Below, piece after piece: positions 26,586 to 35,222 of a stretch of DNA of 64,000 nucleotides (positions are counted from its first letter, which is position 1; each line of letters starts with the position of its first letter). The DNA lies in contig NZ_JAABNT010000004.1 in the NCBI RefSeq assembly GCF_010667575.1, forward strand, positions 265,156 to 329,155. The letters are read 5' to 3'. The DNA comes from Sulfitobacter sediminilitoris. GTDB taxonomy: Bacteria; Pseudomonadota; Alphaproteobacteria; Rhodobacterales; Rhodobacteraceae. The position numbers and the translations under genes are program-made. The notes below the pieces were generated by a model. It worked only from the letters and a program-made list of their open reading frames with translations. It made no database searches and was not told where the DNA came from.

Positions 26586-28493
26586 ATGCGTCTTTCCTCC
26601 ATCCTGATTATCGCCCTTACGTTTTTCGCGGCGGCCGTGGTATCCCTTGTGGCTGCCAATTTCAGCGTGAAATTGATCGAGGAAACGTCAGAGATCGGCG
26701 TGCGCGACGCGCTGGATGATGCCGGCATGACATGGGCTGAAGTGCAGGCCGATGGTCTGCAGGTGACCCTTGCGGGCATCGCCCCGACCGAAGCGGTGCG
26801 TTTCAGAGCGCTCACGACAGCGGGCTCCATCATCGATGCGGCCCGTGTGATCGACGAAATGGAAGTGCAGGCACAAGCCGCAATCGCGCCACCGCGATTC
26901 TCGGTCGAAGTGCTGCGCAATGACAGTGGCATATCGGTGATTGGCCTGATCCCGACCAGCACGGACCGCGACGCTGCCATTGAACGTTTTAAGGATGTGG
27001 CGGGCGATACCAGCGTCGCGGATCTGCTTGAGCAGGCGAACTATCCTGCGCCCGATGGTTGGGAGGATGCCCTGTCTGTCGCGATCTCGGCGATTGGGCA
27101 ATTACCTCGTGCAAAGGCATCGGTGGAGGCTGGCCGTGTGACGATCACGGCGATCGCCGACAGCCCCGAAGAAAAGGTGCGGATGGAGAATAGCCTGACC
27201 CGCAGAACGCCCCCCAGCGTTGAGCTGACATTGGACATCGCCGCACCGCGTCCTGTGATCACGCCGTTTACCCTGCGCTTTGAATTGGACGAAGAAGGCG
27301 CGCGTTTTGATGCCTGTTCAGCGGATACCGAAGCCGCGCGCATCCGCATACTTGCCGCGGCAACGCGCGCTGGCGTGATCGGCACAGCGCGCTGCACGGT
27401 CGGACTGGGCGTGCCCAGCCCAAAATGGGCAGATGCCGTTGAAAAGGCCATTGATGCAGTCAAGCGGCTAAATGGTGGATCGGTGACCTTCGCGGATGCG
27501 GACATCAATTTCGCGGCGCTGCCCGGCACAGATCAGGACACCTTTGACCGCGTTGTGGGCGAGTTAGAAACCAGCCTGCCAGAAGTTTTCGCCCTGCGTG
27601 CCAAGCTGCCAAAAGTTCAGGACCCCAACGAAGGTCCACCCGAATTCACAGCCACGCTGAGCCCGGAAGGCCAGGTGCAACTGCGTGGCCGCGTCAGCGA
27701 TTCTGCTTTGCGCGACCTTACCGACAGCTATGCCAAGGCGCGCTTTGGCTCTGACAAGGTATATACCGCTACGCGGCTGGTCGAAGACTTGCCAGCAGAC
27801 TGGGCACCGCGTGTCCTGACCGGGCTTGAGGCCTTGGCCGCGCTGAGCAATGGTAAGGTTCTGGTTACTCCCGATACGCTTTCCGTGACGGGTAATACCG
27901 GCAACCCGGATGCAAGTAATGCCATCGCCTCGCTGTTGTCAGGCAAGCTGGGTGAAGGCGCCGAATACGACATCGACGTGACCTATCAGGAAAAGCTTGA
28001 TCCGATTCTTGGCCTTCCCACTCCCGACGAGTGCGAGGCACAGATCGAAGAGGTGCTGAAGGGTGGCAAAATCAACTTTGAACCCGGTTCGGCCACAATC
28101 GATGCCTCTGCGCTTAACATCATGGATGAAATCGCAGAAATCCTGAAGAAATGCGGCGACCTGCAACTGGAAATCCAAGGGTACACGGACAGTCAGGGCC
28201 GGGAGAGCATGAACCTTGCCCTAAGCCAGAGCCGCGCCGAATCCGTCCTGAACGAGCTGCGTGCGCGTCGTGTCCTAACCGGATCGTTCACAGCGAAAGG
28301 ATACGGCGAAGAAAACCCGATCGCCGACAACAAGACCGAGGAAGGACGCGAGGCCAACCGCCGGATCGAGTTTCGTTTGATCCGCCCCGATACCGTTGCA
28401 ACACCGGAACAAACAACGCTGGAAAGTGCCGCACAATCCGGCGATACAGACAGCGAGACGACCCAAGAAGGCCCCACTGATGAGCAGAACTGA
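26586..28493 (+). CDS. OmpA-family protein with BON-like repeats
   Basis: This 635-residue envelope protein has an N-terminal signal or anchor helix (LSSILIIALTFFAAAVVSLVA). Several BON-like repeats follow (recurrent EVQADGLQVTLAGIAPTEA-type strands, for example ISVIGLIPTSTDRDAAI and VQLRGRVSDSALRDL). A C-terminal OmpA domain (NFEPGSATID, IQGYTDSQG, NLALSQSRAESVL, GYGEENPIADN, NRRIEFRL) binds peptidoglycan. It probably tethers the envelope. It starts 60 bp after ubiA. Its 3' end overlaps the next gene by 14 bases. A 30-residue acidic Thr/Glu-rich tail follows the OmpA domain. Confidence 0.88.
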   Translation: MRLSSILIIALTFFAAAVVSLVAANFSVKLIEETSEIGVRDALDDAGMTWAEVQADGLQVTLAGIAPTEAVRFRALTTAGSIIDAARVIDEMEVQAQAAIAPPRFSVEVLRNDSGISVIGLIPTSTDRDAAIERFKDVAGDTSVADLLEQANYPAPDGWEDALSVAISAIGQLPRAKASVEAGRVTITAIADSPEEKVRMENSLTRRTPPSVELTLDIAAPRPVITPFTLRFELDEEGARFDACSADTEAARIRILAAATRAGVIGTARCTVGLGVPSPKWADAVEKAIDAVKRLNGGSVTFADADINFAALPGTDQDTFDRVVGELETSLPEVFALRAKLPKVQDPNEGPPEFTATLSPEGQVQLRGRVSDSALRDLTDSYAKARFGSDKVYTATRLVEDLPADWAPRVLTGLEALAALSNGKVLVTPDTLSVTGNTGNPDASNAIASLLSGKLGEGAEYDIDVTYQEKLDPILGLPTPDECEAQIEEVLKGGKINFEPGSATIDASALNIMDEIAEILKKCGDLQLEIQGYTDSQGRESMNLALSQSRAESVLNELRARRVLTGSFTAKGYGEENPIADNKTEEGREANRRIEFRLIRPDTVATPEQTTLESAAQSGDTDSETTQEGPTDEQN

Positions 28494-28842
28494 ATTCGTC
28501 CTTGCCACCGCGATCATCCTCTTTGTGGCGTTTTGCCTGGGGTGGTTCGCGAACTGGCTGCTGCACCGTTTCACACGTGTGGCGGCGGGGGATGTCGCGC
28601 AGCTGGATAAGATGAGCCAGGAGCTTCACGAGGCTGAGGAAACACGCGATCAGGCGATCACCTATCTGCAGCAACGCGAGGCGGAATTGACCAATCAACT
28701 CGCGCAAACCGAGGCAGAACTGTCGGCGGCAATGGAAGGTCTGCGCGATGCGCGCCACGAGGCTGAGGAAATGCGTGCCTATATCGAGAGTCAGTCGAAA
28801 TCCGCGGACGGCGCTGACGCGGTCTTTGCCAGCAAGCGCTGA
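28480..28842 (+). CDS. Coiled-coil membrane protein paired with the OmpA/BON protein
   Basis: This 120-residue protein has one N-terminal helix (VLATAIILFVAFCLGWFANWLL). A long Glu/Gln/Ala-rich coiled coil follows (DKMSQELHEAEETRDQAI, QQREAELTNQLAQTEAELSA), then a short Ser/Ala tail. The ATG at 28480 lies inside the end of the OmpA/BON gene, so co-translation is likely. The arrangement suggests a partner on the same envelope structure. No enzyme motif; family not recognised. Confidence 0.8.
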   Translation: MSRTEFVLATAIILFVAFCLGWFANWLLHRFTRVAAGDVAQLDKMSQELHEAEETRDQAITYLQQREAELTNQLAQTEAELSAAMEGLRDARHEAEEMRAYIESQSKSADGADAVFASKR

Positions 28843-28845
28843 GCG

Positions 28846-29286
28846 CTACCAGCGTTTGAGTGCGTCCTCGTCCTCGTCCTTCGCCGCAACCCATTCCGCA
28901 CCGTCCGCAGTCACTTCCCGCTTCCAGAAGGGGGCGCGGGACTTCAGGTAATCCATCAGGAATTCCGCCCCCTTGAAGGCGTCCGCCCGATGCGGTGCGG
29001 CGGTCAGCACCATCATGATCACCTCGTTGGGTGCAAGGCGCCCGTAACGGTGAATGATCCGCGCGCCGGTCAGGTCAAACCGCGTGATCGCCTCCAGCCG
29101 GATATCGCCGAGCGCTCGCTCGGTCATGCCGGGATAGTGTTCGATCTCCATATGCCGCAGGCCGCCCGCGATATCACGCGTGATCCCCGTAAAGCTGACC
29201 ACGGCCCCGCTACCCTCCGCCGTCTTGGCGAAGGCATTCAGCTCCTGGCCCACATCAAAGGTGGCTTCCTGAACCCAGACCTCCAC
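28846..29286 (-). CDS. moaE: MoaE, molybdopterin synthase catalytic subunit
   Basis: This 146-residue large subunit of molybdopterin synthase converts precursor Z (cPMP) to molybdopterin, using sulfur from thiocarboxylated MoaD. Visible motifs are GAVVSFTGITRD, MEIEHYPGMTERAL, IIHRYGRLAPNE, APHRADAFKGAEFLMDYLKSRAPFWKRE (in pieces) and WVAAKDED. It starts one base after moaD, so the two are tightly coupled. It converges with the coiled-coil gene, three bases away. Confidence 0.96.
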   Translation of the reverse strand: MEVWVQEATFDVGQELNAFAKTAEGSGAVVSFTGITRDIAGGLRHMEIEHYPGMTERALGDIRLEAITRFDLTGARIIHRYGRLAPNEVIMMVLTAAPHRADAFKGAEFLMDYLKSRAPFWKREVTADGAEWVAAKDEDEDALKRW

Positions 29287-29287
29287 G

Positions 29288-29533
29288 TCAGCCCCCGGTC
29301 ATCGGCGGAAAGAACGCCACTTCGCGCGCGCCCGCGATCGAGGCATCGAAATCCGTTAGCCTTTGATCGACCGCAACGCGCAAGGCCGACAGGTCGGAGA
29401 ATGCCATCTCGTAGCGGTCCTCGCGCGCGCGCAACTCCTCGACCAGCGCACGCACGGTCTGCGCCTCGGTTTCGACCCGCTCACGAGGCAGGCCAATTCT
29501 TTCCCGCACCCATGCAAAGTACAAGACATCCAT
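29288..29533 (-). CDS. moaD: MoaD, molybdopterin synthase sulfur carrier subunit
   Basis: This 81-residue ubiquitin-fold protein ends in FFPPMTGG. The C-terminal Gly-Gly is the residue pair that is adenylylated and thiocarboxylated by MoeB. The N-terminus MDVLYFAWVRERIG and the central VRALVEELRAR are typical of MoaD. Its ATG overlaps the pgsA stop by one base and moaE follows one base after its own stop, so the pair is made in step. Confidence 0.95.
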   Translation of the reverse strand: MDVLYFAWVRERIGLPRERVETEAQTVRALVEELRAREDRYEMAFSDLSALRVAVDQRLTDFDASIAGAREVAFFPPMTGG

Positions 29534-30198
29534 CAGCGTCCCTCCCTTAAATGCGGCAGTGCCTTTGTCAGGTAGTCAAAGCCGGTGATGGCCGTCAGCG
29601 CCGCCGCCAGCCACAAAAGCCAAAGGCCGATCAGCCCGGCCCATTCCATTCCTGCCAGCTTCCATCCCAGCCCGAGCACGTCTTCCTCATCCCCGTTCAG
29701 AATGGCCGAAATCATGGTTTCATCCATCCCGAAAACAGACATACCAAGGTAGTGCTCGAACACGCCTTGGCTGAACAGCACCGCAATCGCGATCATTTGC
29801 ATCGTCGTCTTCCACTTGGCCAGTTTGGTCACCTTCAGCGTGCCCGCAACATCACCCAGAAACTCTCGCAGGCCGGAGACAAAGACCTCTCGAAAGAGGA
29901 TGACCGTAGCGGGTAACACCAGCCAGGGCGACCAGCTTGAGAACCCGACAATCACCATCAGCGCGATCACCACCATCGCCTTGTCCGCGATGGGATCCAG
30001 CATCGCGCCCAGCTTGGTTTCCTGTTTCCAGGCGCGGGCGAGGTAGCCATCGAACCAGTCGGTGATTGCGGCCAGCAGGAATAGAACCAGCGCGAACCAA
30101 TCCGCATAGGGCCGCGTGAAGTAAAGAAACATCACCGCCACCATCGGTGCCGCGAGCAAACGCAGAAGCGTCAGGATATTGGGTAGATTCCACTTCAT
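29533..30198 (-). CDS. pgsA: CDP-diacylglycerol-glycerol-3-phosphate 3-phosphatidyltransferase
   Basis: This 221-residue membrane enzyme makes phosphatidylglycerol phosphate. The CDP-alcohol phosphotransferase motif DWFDGYLARAWKQETKLGA..LDPIADK carries the metal-binding Asp residues. The N-terminal WNLPNILTLLRLLAAP is typical of PgsA. Four to five further helices follow. It lies 121 bp downstream of uvrC and overlaps moaD, matching the uvrC-pgsA-moaD-moaE order common in alphaproteobacteria. Confidence 0.96.
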   Translation of the reverse strand: MKWNLPNILTLLRLLAAPMVAVMFLYFTRPYADWFALVLFLLAAITDWFDGYLARAWKQETKLGAMLDPIADKAMVVIALMVIVGFSSWSPWLVLPATVILFREVFVSGLREFLGDVAGTLKVTKLAKWKTTMQMIAIAVLFSQGVFEHYLGMSVFGMDETMISAILNGDEEDVLGLGWKLAGMEWAGLIGLWLLWLAAALTAITGFDYLTKALPHLREGR

Positions 30199-30319
30199 CT
30201 TGGCCGCACCCTACAGCGCGATGCGGGGGTGTGAAAGCGCGAACCCACGTTGAATGTCGTGACCCGCCAAACGCTCGGTGTGCCATGCTGGCGTGCGCCT
30301 GCTCCACCCTTGCATCTGC

Positions 30320-32185
30320 CTAGCCGCGCTCGTGAAAATACGCGTAGATCGTCTCGGCCAGCGCATCTGAAACGCCATCGACAGCCTTGAGATCCGAGAG
30401 GTTTGCCCGCCCCACCGCCTTTGCCGATCCAAAATGGGCAAGCAATGCACGCTTGCGCGCCGCGCCAACGCCGGGCACGTCGTCCAACGGTGTAGCACCC
30501 ACGGCCTTGGCCCGTTTCGCACGGTGTGTCCCGATGGCAAAACGGTGCGCCTCGTCCCGCATGCGCTGAACGAAATAAAGCACCGGATCGTTGTGGCGCA
30601 GCGCCATCGGTTGCTTGCCGACGCGGTGGAATTCCTCTTTGCCGGCATCACGGTCAATGCCTTTGGCGACACCGACCATCGGAATGTCCTCGACCCCGTA
30701 TTCACGCATGATCTGGGCCACGGCACTGACCTGACCCGCGCCACCGTCGATCAGCAGCAGGTCGGGCCAATGCCCTTCCTTGCGATCGGGATCTTCCTTG
30801 AGCAGACGCTTGAACCGCCGGGTCAGCACCTCTTTCATCATGCCGAAGTCATCGCCGGGGGTCAGGTCATCCCCGCGAATATTGAACTTGCGGTACTGGT
30901 TTTTCATCATCCCATCGGCGCCCGCGACAATCATCGCGCCCACGGCGTTGGTCCCCTGAATATGCGAGTTGTCGTAAACCTCGATCCGGTCCGGCGTCTT
31001 TGGCAGATCGAACGCCTCGGCCAACCCTTGCAGCAGCTTGGCCTGTGTCGCCGTCTCGGCCATCTTGCGCGCAAGACTTTCGCGGGCGTTACGCAGCGCG
31101 CCGTCCACCAGCTCCGCCTTCTCACCCCGCCTTGGCACCAGCAATTCGACCTTGCGACCCAGTTTGCCTGACAGCGCCTCGGCCATCAGGTCGGGGTTCT
31201 CGATCTCATTCGAAAGGATCAGCTGGCGTGGCGGCTCGCGGGTGTCGTAAAATTGACCGATAAAGGCCTCCAGCACCTCGGCCGCATCGACGTCAGCACC
31301 AACGCGTGGGTAGTAATCCTTGTTGCCCCAATTCTGGTTGGCCCGGATAAAGAACACCTGCACACAGGCTTGTCCGCTGTCCATGTGAAGCGCGATGATG
31401 TCAGCCTCGGTCACGCCCTTCGGGTTGATGCCTTGCGCTGTCTGCACTTGGGTCAGCGCCTTGATCCGGTCGCGCAGGGCAGCCGCGCGTTCAAATTCCA
31501 TCGCATCTGAAGCTGCATTCATTTCCGACGCAAGCCGCGCCTGGATGTCTGTTGTCTTACCGCAGAGAAACCGTTCTGCGTCCTTCACGGTCTGCTGGTA
31601 ATCCTCTGGGCTGATCTTGCCCACGCAGGGGGCCGAGCAGCGCTTGATCTGATATTGCAGGCAGGGCCGCGTGCGGCTTTCGAACATTGCGTTCGAACAG
31701 TCGCGCAGCAGGAACACCCGTTGCAGCTGGTTCAGCGTCCGATTTACCGCGCCCGCGCTGGCGAAGGGGCCGTAATATGCCCCACGCTCTTTCTTGGCGC
31801 CACGGTGTTTCTTGATCTGAGGATAGTCGTGATCCGCCGTCACAAGGATATTGGGAAAGCTTTTGTCATCGCGCAGCAGAACATTGAATTTCGGTTTAAG
31901 CTGCTTGATCAGATTCTGCTCTAGCAGCAGCGCCTCTGTTTCGGTCTTGGTGGTCAGGAACATCATCGACGCTGTGTTCGAGATCATCCGCGCGATACGT
32001 GGCGAATGCCCTGCGGGACGTGCATAGTTGCTGACCCGAGCGCGCAAATTGCGCGCTTTTCCAACGTAAAGCACACGGCTCTCGGCATCCAGCATGCGGT
32101 ACACACCCGGCGAGGTATCAATGGTCTTGAGATACCCCTGAATGACCTTGTGGCCAGTCTGCTGTGTCTGCGTCTTTTCTGCCAT
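30320..32185 (-). CDS. uvrC: UvrC, excinuclease ABC subunit C
   Basis: This 621-residue nuclease makes both incisions in nucleotide excision repair. It has an N-terminal GIY-YIG domain (SPGVYRMLDAESRVLYVGKARNLRARVSNY in pieces) and a Cys-rich region (CLQYQIKRCSAPCVGKISPE). The UVR motif is EMNAASDAMEFERAAALRDRI. The RNase-H-like domain contains EVYDNSHIQGTNAVGA and LLIDGGAGQVSA, and a C-terminal HhH pair follows (VPGVGAARKRALLAHFGS). I chose ATG 32185 (MAEKTQTQQ) because AGGCG lies upstream and the longer frame from 32236 adds a non-conserved leader. Confidence 0.96.
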   Translation of the reverse strand: MAEKTQTQQTGHKVIQGYLKTIDTSPGVYRMLDAESRVLYVGKARNLRARVSNYARPAGHSPRIARMISNTASMMFLTTKTETEALLLEQNLIKQLKPKFNVLLRDDKSFPNILVTADHDYPQIKKHRGAKKERGAYYGPFASAGAVNRTLNQLQRVFLLRDCSNAMFESRTRPCLQYQIKRCSAPCVGKISPEDYQQTVKDAERFLCGKTTDIQARLASEMNAASDAMEFERAAALRDRIKALTQVQTAQGINPKGVTEADIIALHMDSGQACVQVFFIRANQNWGNKDYYPRVGADVDAAEVLEAFIGQFYDTREPPRQLILSNEIENPDLMAEALSGKLGRKVELLVPRRGEKAELVDGALRNARESLARKMAETATQAKLLQGLAEAFDLPKTPDRIEVYDNSHIQGTNAVGAMIVAGADGMMKNQYRKFNIRGDDLTPGDDFGMMKEVLTRRFKRLLKEDPDRKEGHWPDLLLIDGGAGQVSAVAQIMREYGVEDIPMVGVAKGIDRDAGKEEFHRVGKQPMALRHNDPVLYFVQRMRDEAHRFAIGTHRAKRAKAVGATPLDDVPGVGAARKRALLAHFGSAKAVGRANLSDLKAVDGVSDALAETIYAYFHERG

Positions 32186-32472
32186 ACTCGCCTGTGATTC
32201 TTGTGTTGCGCTGCAATATGCCGCCTTCGGTAACAAGAGTTAACCTGTCCACGGATGTTGTGGATAACTCTGCGGGTAAGTTTGGGCGCTTCTGAATTTG
32301 TTGTTGTTTTCGGCCCATTTCCACAGTTTGCCCAAAAAATAGGCGCACTTTCAAGTTATTGATTTTACTTATTATTTTCTTACACGCCTCTCAACGCTAT
32401 GAAATCAAAGAGAAATTATGACACAAATGTGACCGCGACTCATAGCAGTGCAGAACTCTGATGTGTCAACCT
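32186..32472. promoter_or_regulatory. uvrC 5' region: AT-rich stretch with one perfect DnaA box
   Basis: This 287-bp gap holds no credible gene and must contain the uvrC promoter. A perfect DnaA box (TTATCCACA on the minus strand) lies at 32259-32267. Two weaker relatives lie near 32247-32255 and 32317-32325. An AT-rich stretch (about 32336-32425) follows. No LexA-type GTTC-N7-GTTC site was seen. The box may regulate uvrC; an origin is possible but unsupported. Confidence 0.5.
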
Positions 32473-33252
32473 TCATTCTACTCCAAGGACATCCGGAGTT
32501 TGCCACCCAAGGTGTTGTCCCCCGTCTACGCACAAAAGCTGACCTGTGACGCCCGGAGCATCAAGGAAGTAGCCGAGTGCCGCAGTAATATCACCGGTGT
32601 TCGCCCCACGGCCCAAGACCGTGCTGGCCCGCTGATCAGCAAAATGCGCGGCGCTTTGGCGACTACCCTGTAATGTCGGACCCGGTCCAATGGCGTTGAC
32701 CCGTATGGTCGGCGCAAGTGCTTGGGCCGTCGTCTGGGTCATCGCCCAAAGCCCCATCTTGGCCAGCGTATATGTCATGAATTCAGGTGTCAGCTTGCGC
32801 ACCCTTTGATCTATCATGTTGACGATCAGACCGGAGGCGACTGGCTCGCCCGCTGCATCCTGATCTGCGACCAGGTCCTGCGCTGCCATGGCCTGCGTCA
32901 ACACGAACGGCGCGCGCAGATTGCTGACCATGTGCCTGTCCCAACTTTCCCGCGTGGCCGTCTGAACATTGTCATATTCAAAGATCGACGCGTTATTGAT
33001 CATGCAATAGATTGGCCCACCCAATCCTTCAGCCGCGCTTTTGAACAGCGCCTGCGTTTGTGCATCGTCTAGAAGGTCTGCCTGCAACGCTACGGCATTG
33101 CGTCCCTTGGCCTTGATCTGTGCGACAACGTCTTCGGCGCCCTGCGCAGAACTGGCGTAGTGCACCGCGACGTCAAAACCGCGATCCGCAAGGTACAGCG
33201 CCATTGCTGCGCCAAGGCGCTGACCTGCGCCTGTTACAAGTGCCCGTTGCAT
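32473..33252 (-). CDS. Pteridine-reductase-like short-chain dehydrogenase (PTR1/FolM type)
   Basis: This 259-residue NAD(P)H-dependent reductase starts MQRALVTGAGQRLG (Rossmann loop TGAGQRLG, residues 7-14) and has NNAS near residue 86. The active site differs from classical SDRs. The usual Ser is Asp148 in NMIDQR, with Tyr161 and Lys165 in YTLAK. Asp-Tyr-Lys is the arrangement of pteridine reductase PTR1 and is close to FolM, so reduction of a pterin such as dihydromonapterin is a reasonable inference. It starts 11 bp after the antiporter gene and is probably last in that operon. Confidence 0.85.
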   Translation of the reverse strand: MQRALVTGAGQRLGAAMALYLADRGFDVAVHYASSAQGAEDVVAQIKAKGRNAVALQADLLDDAQTQALFKSAAEGLGGPIYCMINNASIFEYDNVQTATRESWDRHMVSNLRAPFVLTQAMAAQDLVADQDAAGEPVASGLIVNMIDQRVRKLTPEFMTYTLAKMGLWAMTQTTAQALAPTIRVNAIGPGPTLQGSRQSAAHFADQRASTVLGRGANTGDITAALGYFLDAPGVTGQLLCVDGGQHLGWQTPDVLGVE

Positions 33253-33262
33253 GGCATGCCTC

Positions 33263-34207
33263 CTAGATCAGGACCACGAATAGATAGAGGGCATATAGTG
33301 CGCTCAGGATAATCCCCCAGAGCCGCGTGATATCCATTTTCAAAAAGACGAAGGGGATCAGCAGCAAAGACGCACCCAGCATGACCCAAAGGTCAAAGCG
33401 AAGAAATTCTGGATCGACACCAATCGGGCCGACAAGGCTGGCAATGCCGATAATGGCCAACAGGTTGAACATGTTCGAACCGATCACATTCCCCAACGCC
33501 ACATCCGCCTGACGGCGCAACGCCGCCATCACCGTCGTAGCAAGTTCCGGCAACGACGTGCCGATGGCCACCAGTGTCAGGCCGATCACCGTGTCACTGA
33601 CACCATAGGCCTGTGCAATAATCGTTGCGTTATCAACCAAAAGGCTGGCCCCAAGCGGCAGACCAATAAGGCCCAGCACCAGAAACACCGCGATCTGCCA
33701 TTTCGGCATATCCGGGTCTGCGCCTTCAGGTTCTTCTTCGCCCTGATCCGCTTTGCGATGGTTGTGTGCGTCGCGAAAAGCGTCACCAAGGACGTATGCC
33801 AGACCGCCCAGCAGAACGAGCCCCGCAATCCAATCAAACACACCCCTGAACGCCAGTGCGATGAACAGCACCGACGCGGCAATCATGAAATTGAAGGTCT
33901 TTCTGGTCTCACACTCCGACGTGTGCATCGTCGCCAGCAGCGCCGGAATGCCCAGCACCAGAAGGATATTCGCTGTGTTTGAGCCAACCACGTTCCCAAG
34001 CGCAATGCCCGGCGCATTGTCCAACACAGCCTTGATAGAGATCAGCAACTCTGGTGCAGAGGTTCCAAAGGCCACAATTGTCAGACTGACGATCAATGCA
34101 GGCACACCAAGGCGTAGGGAAAGGTTCACTGCGCCCTTGACCAGCGCGTCGCCCGCCAGCAGCAGAATGACCAGTCCAAGCCCCGACAGAAGCCATGGCA
34201 TCAGCAT
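33263..34207 (-). CDS. Calcium/sodium antiporter (CaCA family, YrbG-like)
   Basis: This 314-residue inner-membrane exchanger has ten helices in two inverted halves. The two alpha-repeat motifs are visible: TIVAFGTSAPELLISIKAVL with GNVVGSNTANIL, and LVAIGTSLPELATTVMAAL with GNVIGSNMFNLL. An acidic cytoplasmic loop (KADQGEEEPEGADPD) joins the halves. It exchanges Na+ or H+ for Ca2+. Its ATG overlaps the stop of the small zinc-ribbon gene by one base. Confidence 0.94.
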   Translation of the reverse strand: MLMPWLLSGLGLVILLLAGDALVKGAVNLSLRLGVPALIVSLTIVAFGTSAPELLISIKAVLDNAPGIALGNVVGSNTANILLVLGIPALLATMHTSECETRKTFNFMIAASVLFIALAFRGVFDWIAGLVLLGGLAYVLGDAFRDAHNHRKADQGEEEPEGADPDMPKWQIAVFLVLGLIGLPLGASLLVDNATIIAQAYGVSDTVIGLTLVAIGTSLPELATTVMAALRRQADVALGNVIGSNMFNLLAIIGIASLVGPIGVDPEFLRFDLWVMLGASLLLIPFVFLKMDITRLWGIILSALYALYLFVVLI

Positions 34208-34371
34208 TACCCTTTACCTCCGCAGGTGCAGGGACCTTTGCCGATACGGTACCGTCCGCAAGCGTTGCATTTGGTCTGGGTCAGGCGTTTTGAGCCAAGC
34301 CAGTGCATCTTGCCGAACCACGCAAGCAGACCCATGAAAACCAGAAAAAGGAGGACAATCTTTGCAACCAT
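34207..34371 (-). CDS. 54-residue membrane peptide with C-terminal zinc ribbon
   Basis: The frame encodes one N-terminal helix (MVAKIVLLFLVFMGLLAWFG), then KMHWLGSKRLTQTK and a Cys-rich end. CNAC has Cys35 and Cys38, and CTC has Cys48 and Cys50, so four cysteines could hold one zinc. It starts three bases after the S49 peptidase stop, and its TAA overlaps the antiporter ATG by one base. Translation in line with its neighbours is therefore likely. It is too short for most gene finders. Function unknown. Confidence 0.75.
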   Translation of the reverse strand: MVAKIVLLFLVFMGLLAWFGKMHWLGSKRLTQTKCNACGRYRIGKGPCTCGGKG

Positions 34372-34374
34372 GCG

Positions 34375-35172
34375 TCAGAGACCGAACCGGGCAAAAGCTG
34401 CACGTTCTTCAATGCCCTGCACGGCATCTTGAACCATCTGCGCACCCAGCCGGGACAGCAGTCCCTTCTTGGTGTTGTATTCGCGGAAGCGGACTTTATC
34501 GCCGAAACGCTCTTTCATCATCGGGCGCAGGTGACCGATGCCGTCGATCAATCCCAGTTCTACCGCCTTCTTGCCCAGCCATACCTCACCGGTGAACAGG
34601 TCTTGGTCTTCGGGCAGCTTACCGGGACGGTGGCCGCGGATATGATCCTTGAAATTGACGTGGATGTCTTCCAGCAGCGTTTTCAGCCGCGCCACATCTT
34701 CGGGGTTTTCAGGGCGGAAAGGGTCCAGCATGCTTTTGGATTTGCCTGCTGTGTAAACACGCCGCTCCACGCCATGGTTCTTGATAAACTCATCCAGCCC
34801 AAAAGATGCGGATATCACCCCGATAGAGCCAACCACCGACGAGGCATCAGCGAAAATCTCATCCGCCGCTACAGCCAGCCAATACCCCCCCGAGGCCGCC
34901 ACGTCTTCGACAAAGGCGATGACAGGTACATCTTTTTCCTTGGCCAACCTGCGGATGCGCGCCGCAATCAGCGACGACTGCACCGGGCTGCCACCGGGCG
35001 AATTGATCTCAAGCGCAACAGCATCGGGCTTGCCCCGCGAGAAGGCTTTTTCAATGATCGGCCCAAGGGTCGCGTCATTCAACGTTGCACGTCCCTGACC
35101 GCCGATCATGCCGGCAAGGCGGATAACGGCAACGGTCGGGTCAGATTTGAGGAAAGGCAGCCAGTTTTTCAT
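34375..35172 (-). CDS. S49 family serine peptidase (SohB/SppA-like)
   Basis: This 265-residue peptidase starts MKNWLPFLKSDPTVAVIRL. It has the Ser/Lys-dyad pattern: INSPGGSPVQSSLIA, then VEDVAASGGYWLAVAADEI with the likely nucleophile Ser, SSVVGSIGVI, and a C-terminal YNTKKGLL. SppA/SohB enzymes degrade signal-peptide remnants at the inner membrane. This protein has no clear N-terminal helix, so it may be soluble. A longer frame from 35259 would overlap the upstream ABC permease gene and is rejected. Confidence 0.9.
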   Translation of the reverse strand: MKNWLPFLKSDPTVAVIRLAGMIGGQGRATLNDATLGPIIEKAFSRGKPDAVALEINSPGGSPVQSSLIAARIRRLAKEKDVPVIAFVEDVAASGGYWLAVAADEIFADASSVVGSIGVISASFGLDEFIKNHGVERRVYTAGKSKSMLDPFRPENPEDVARLKTLLEDIHVNFKDHIRGHRPGKLPEDQDLFTGEVWLGKKAVELGLIDGIGHLRPMMKERFGDKVRFREYNTKKGLLSRLGAQMVQDAVQGIEERAAFARFGL

Positions 35173-35222
35173 GTGTTCCCATGTAGAGTGCGCATCGGGT
35201 GCAAACAAGGCAAAGCCAAGCT

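Noticed and set aside
32186..32472. Chromosomal replication origin
   Set aside because: Only one perfect DnaA box is present and no origin-linked genes (hemE, parAB, dnaA) are near, so I report only the box.
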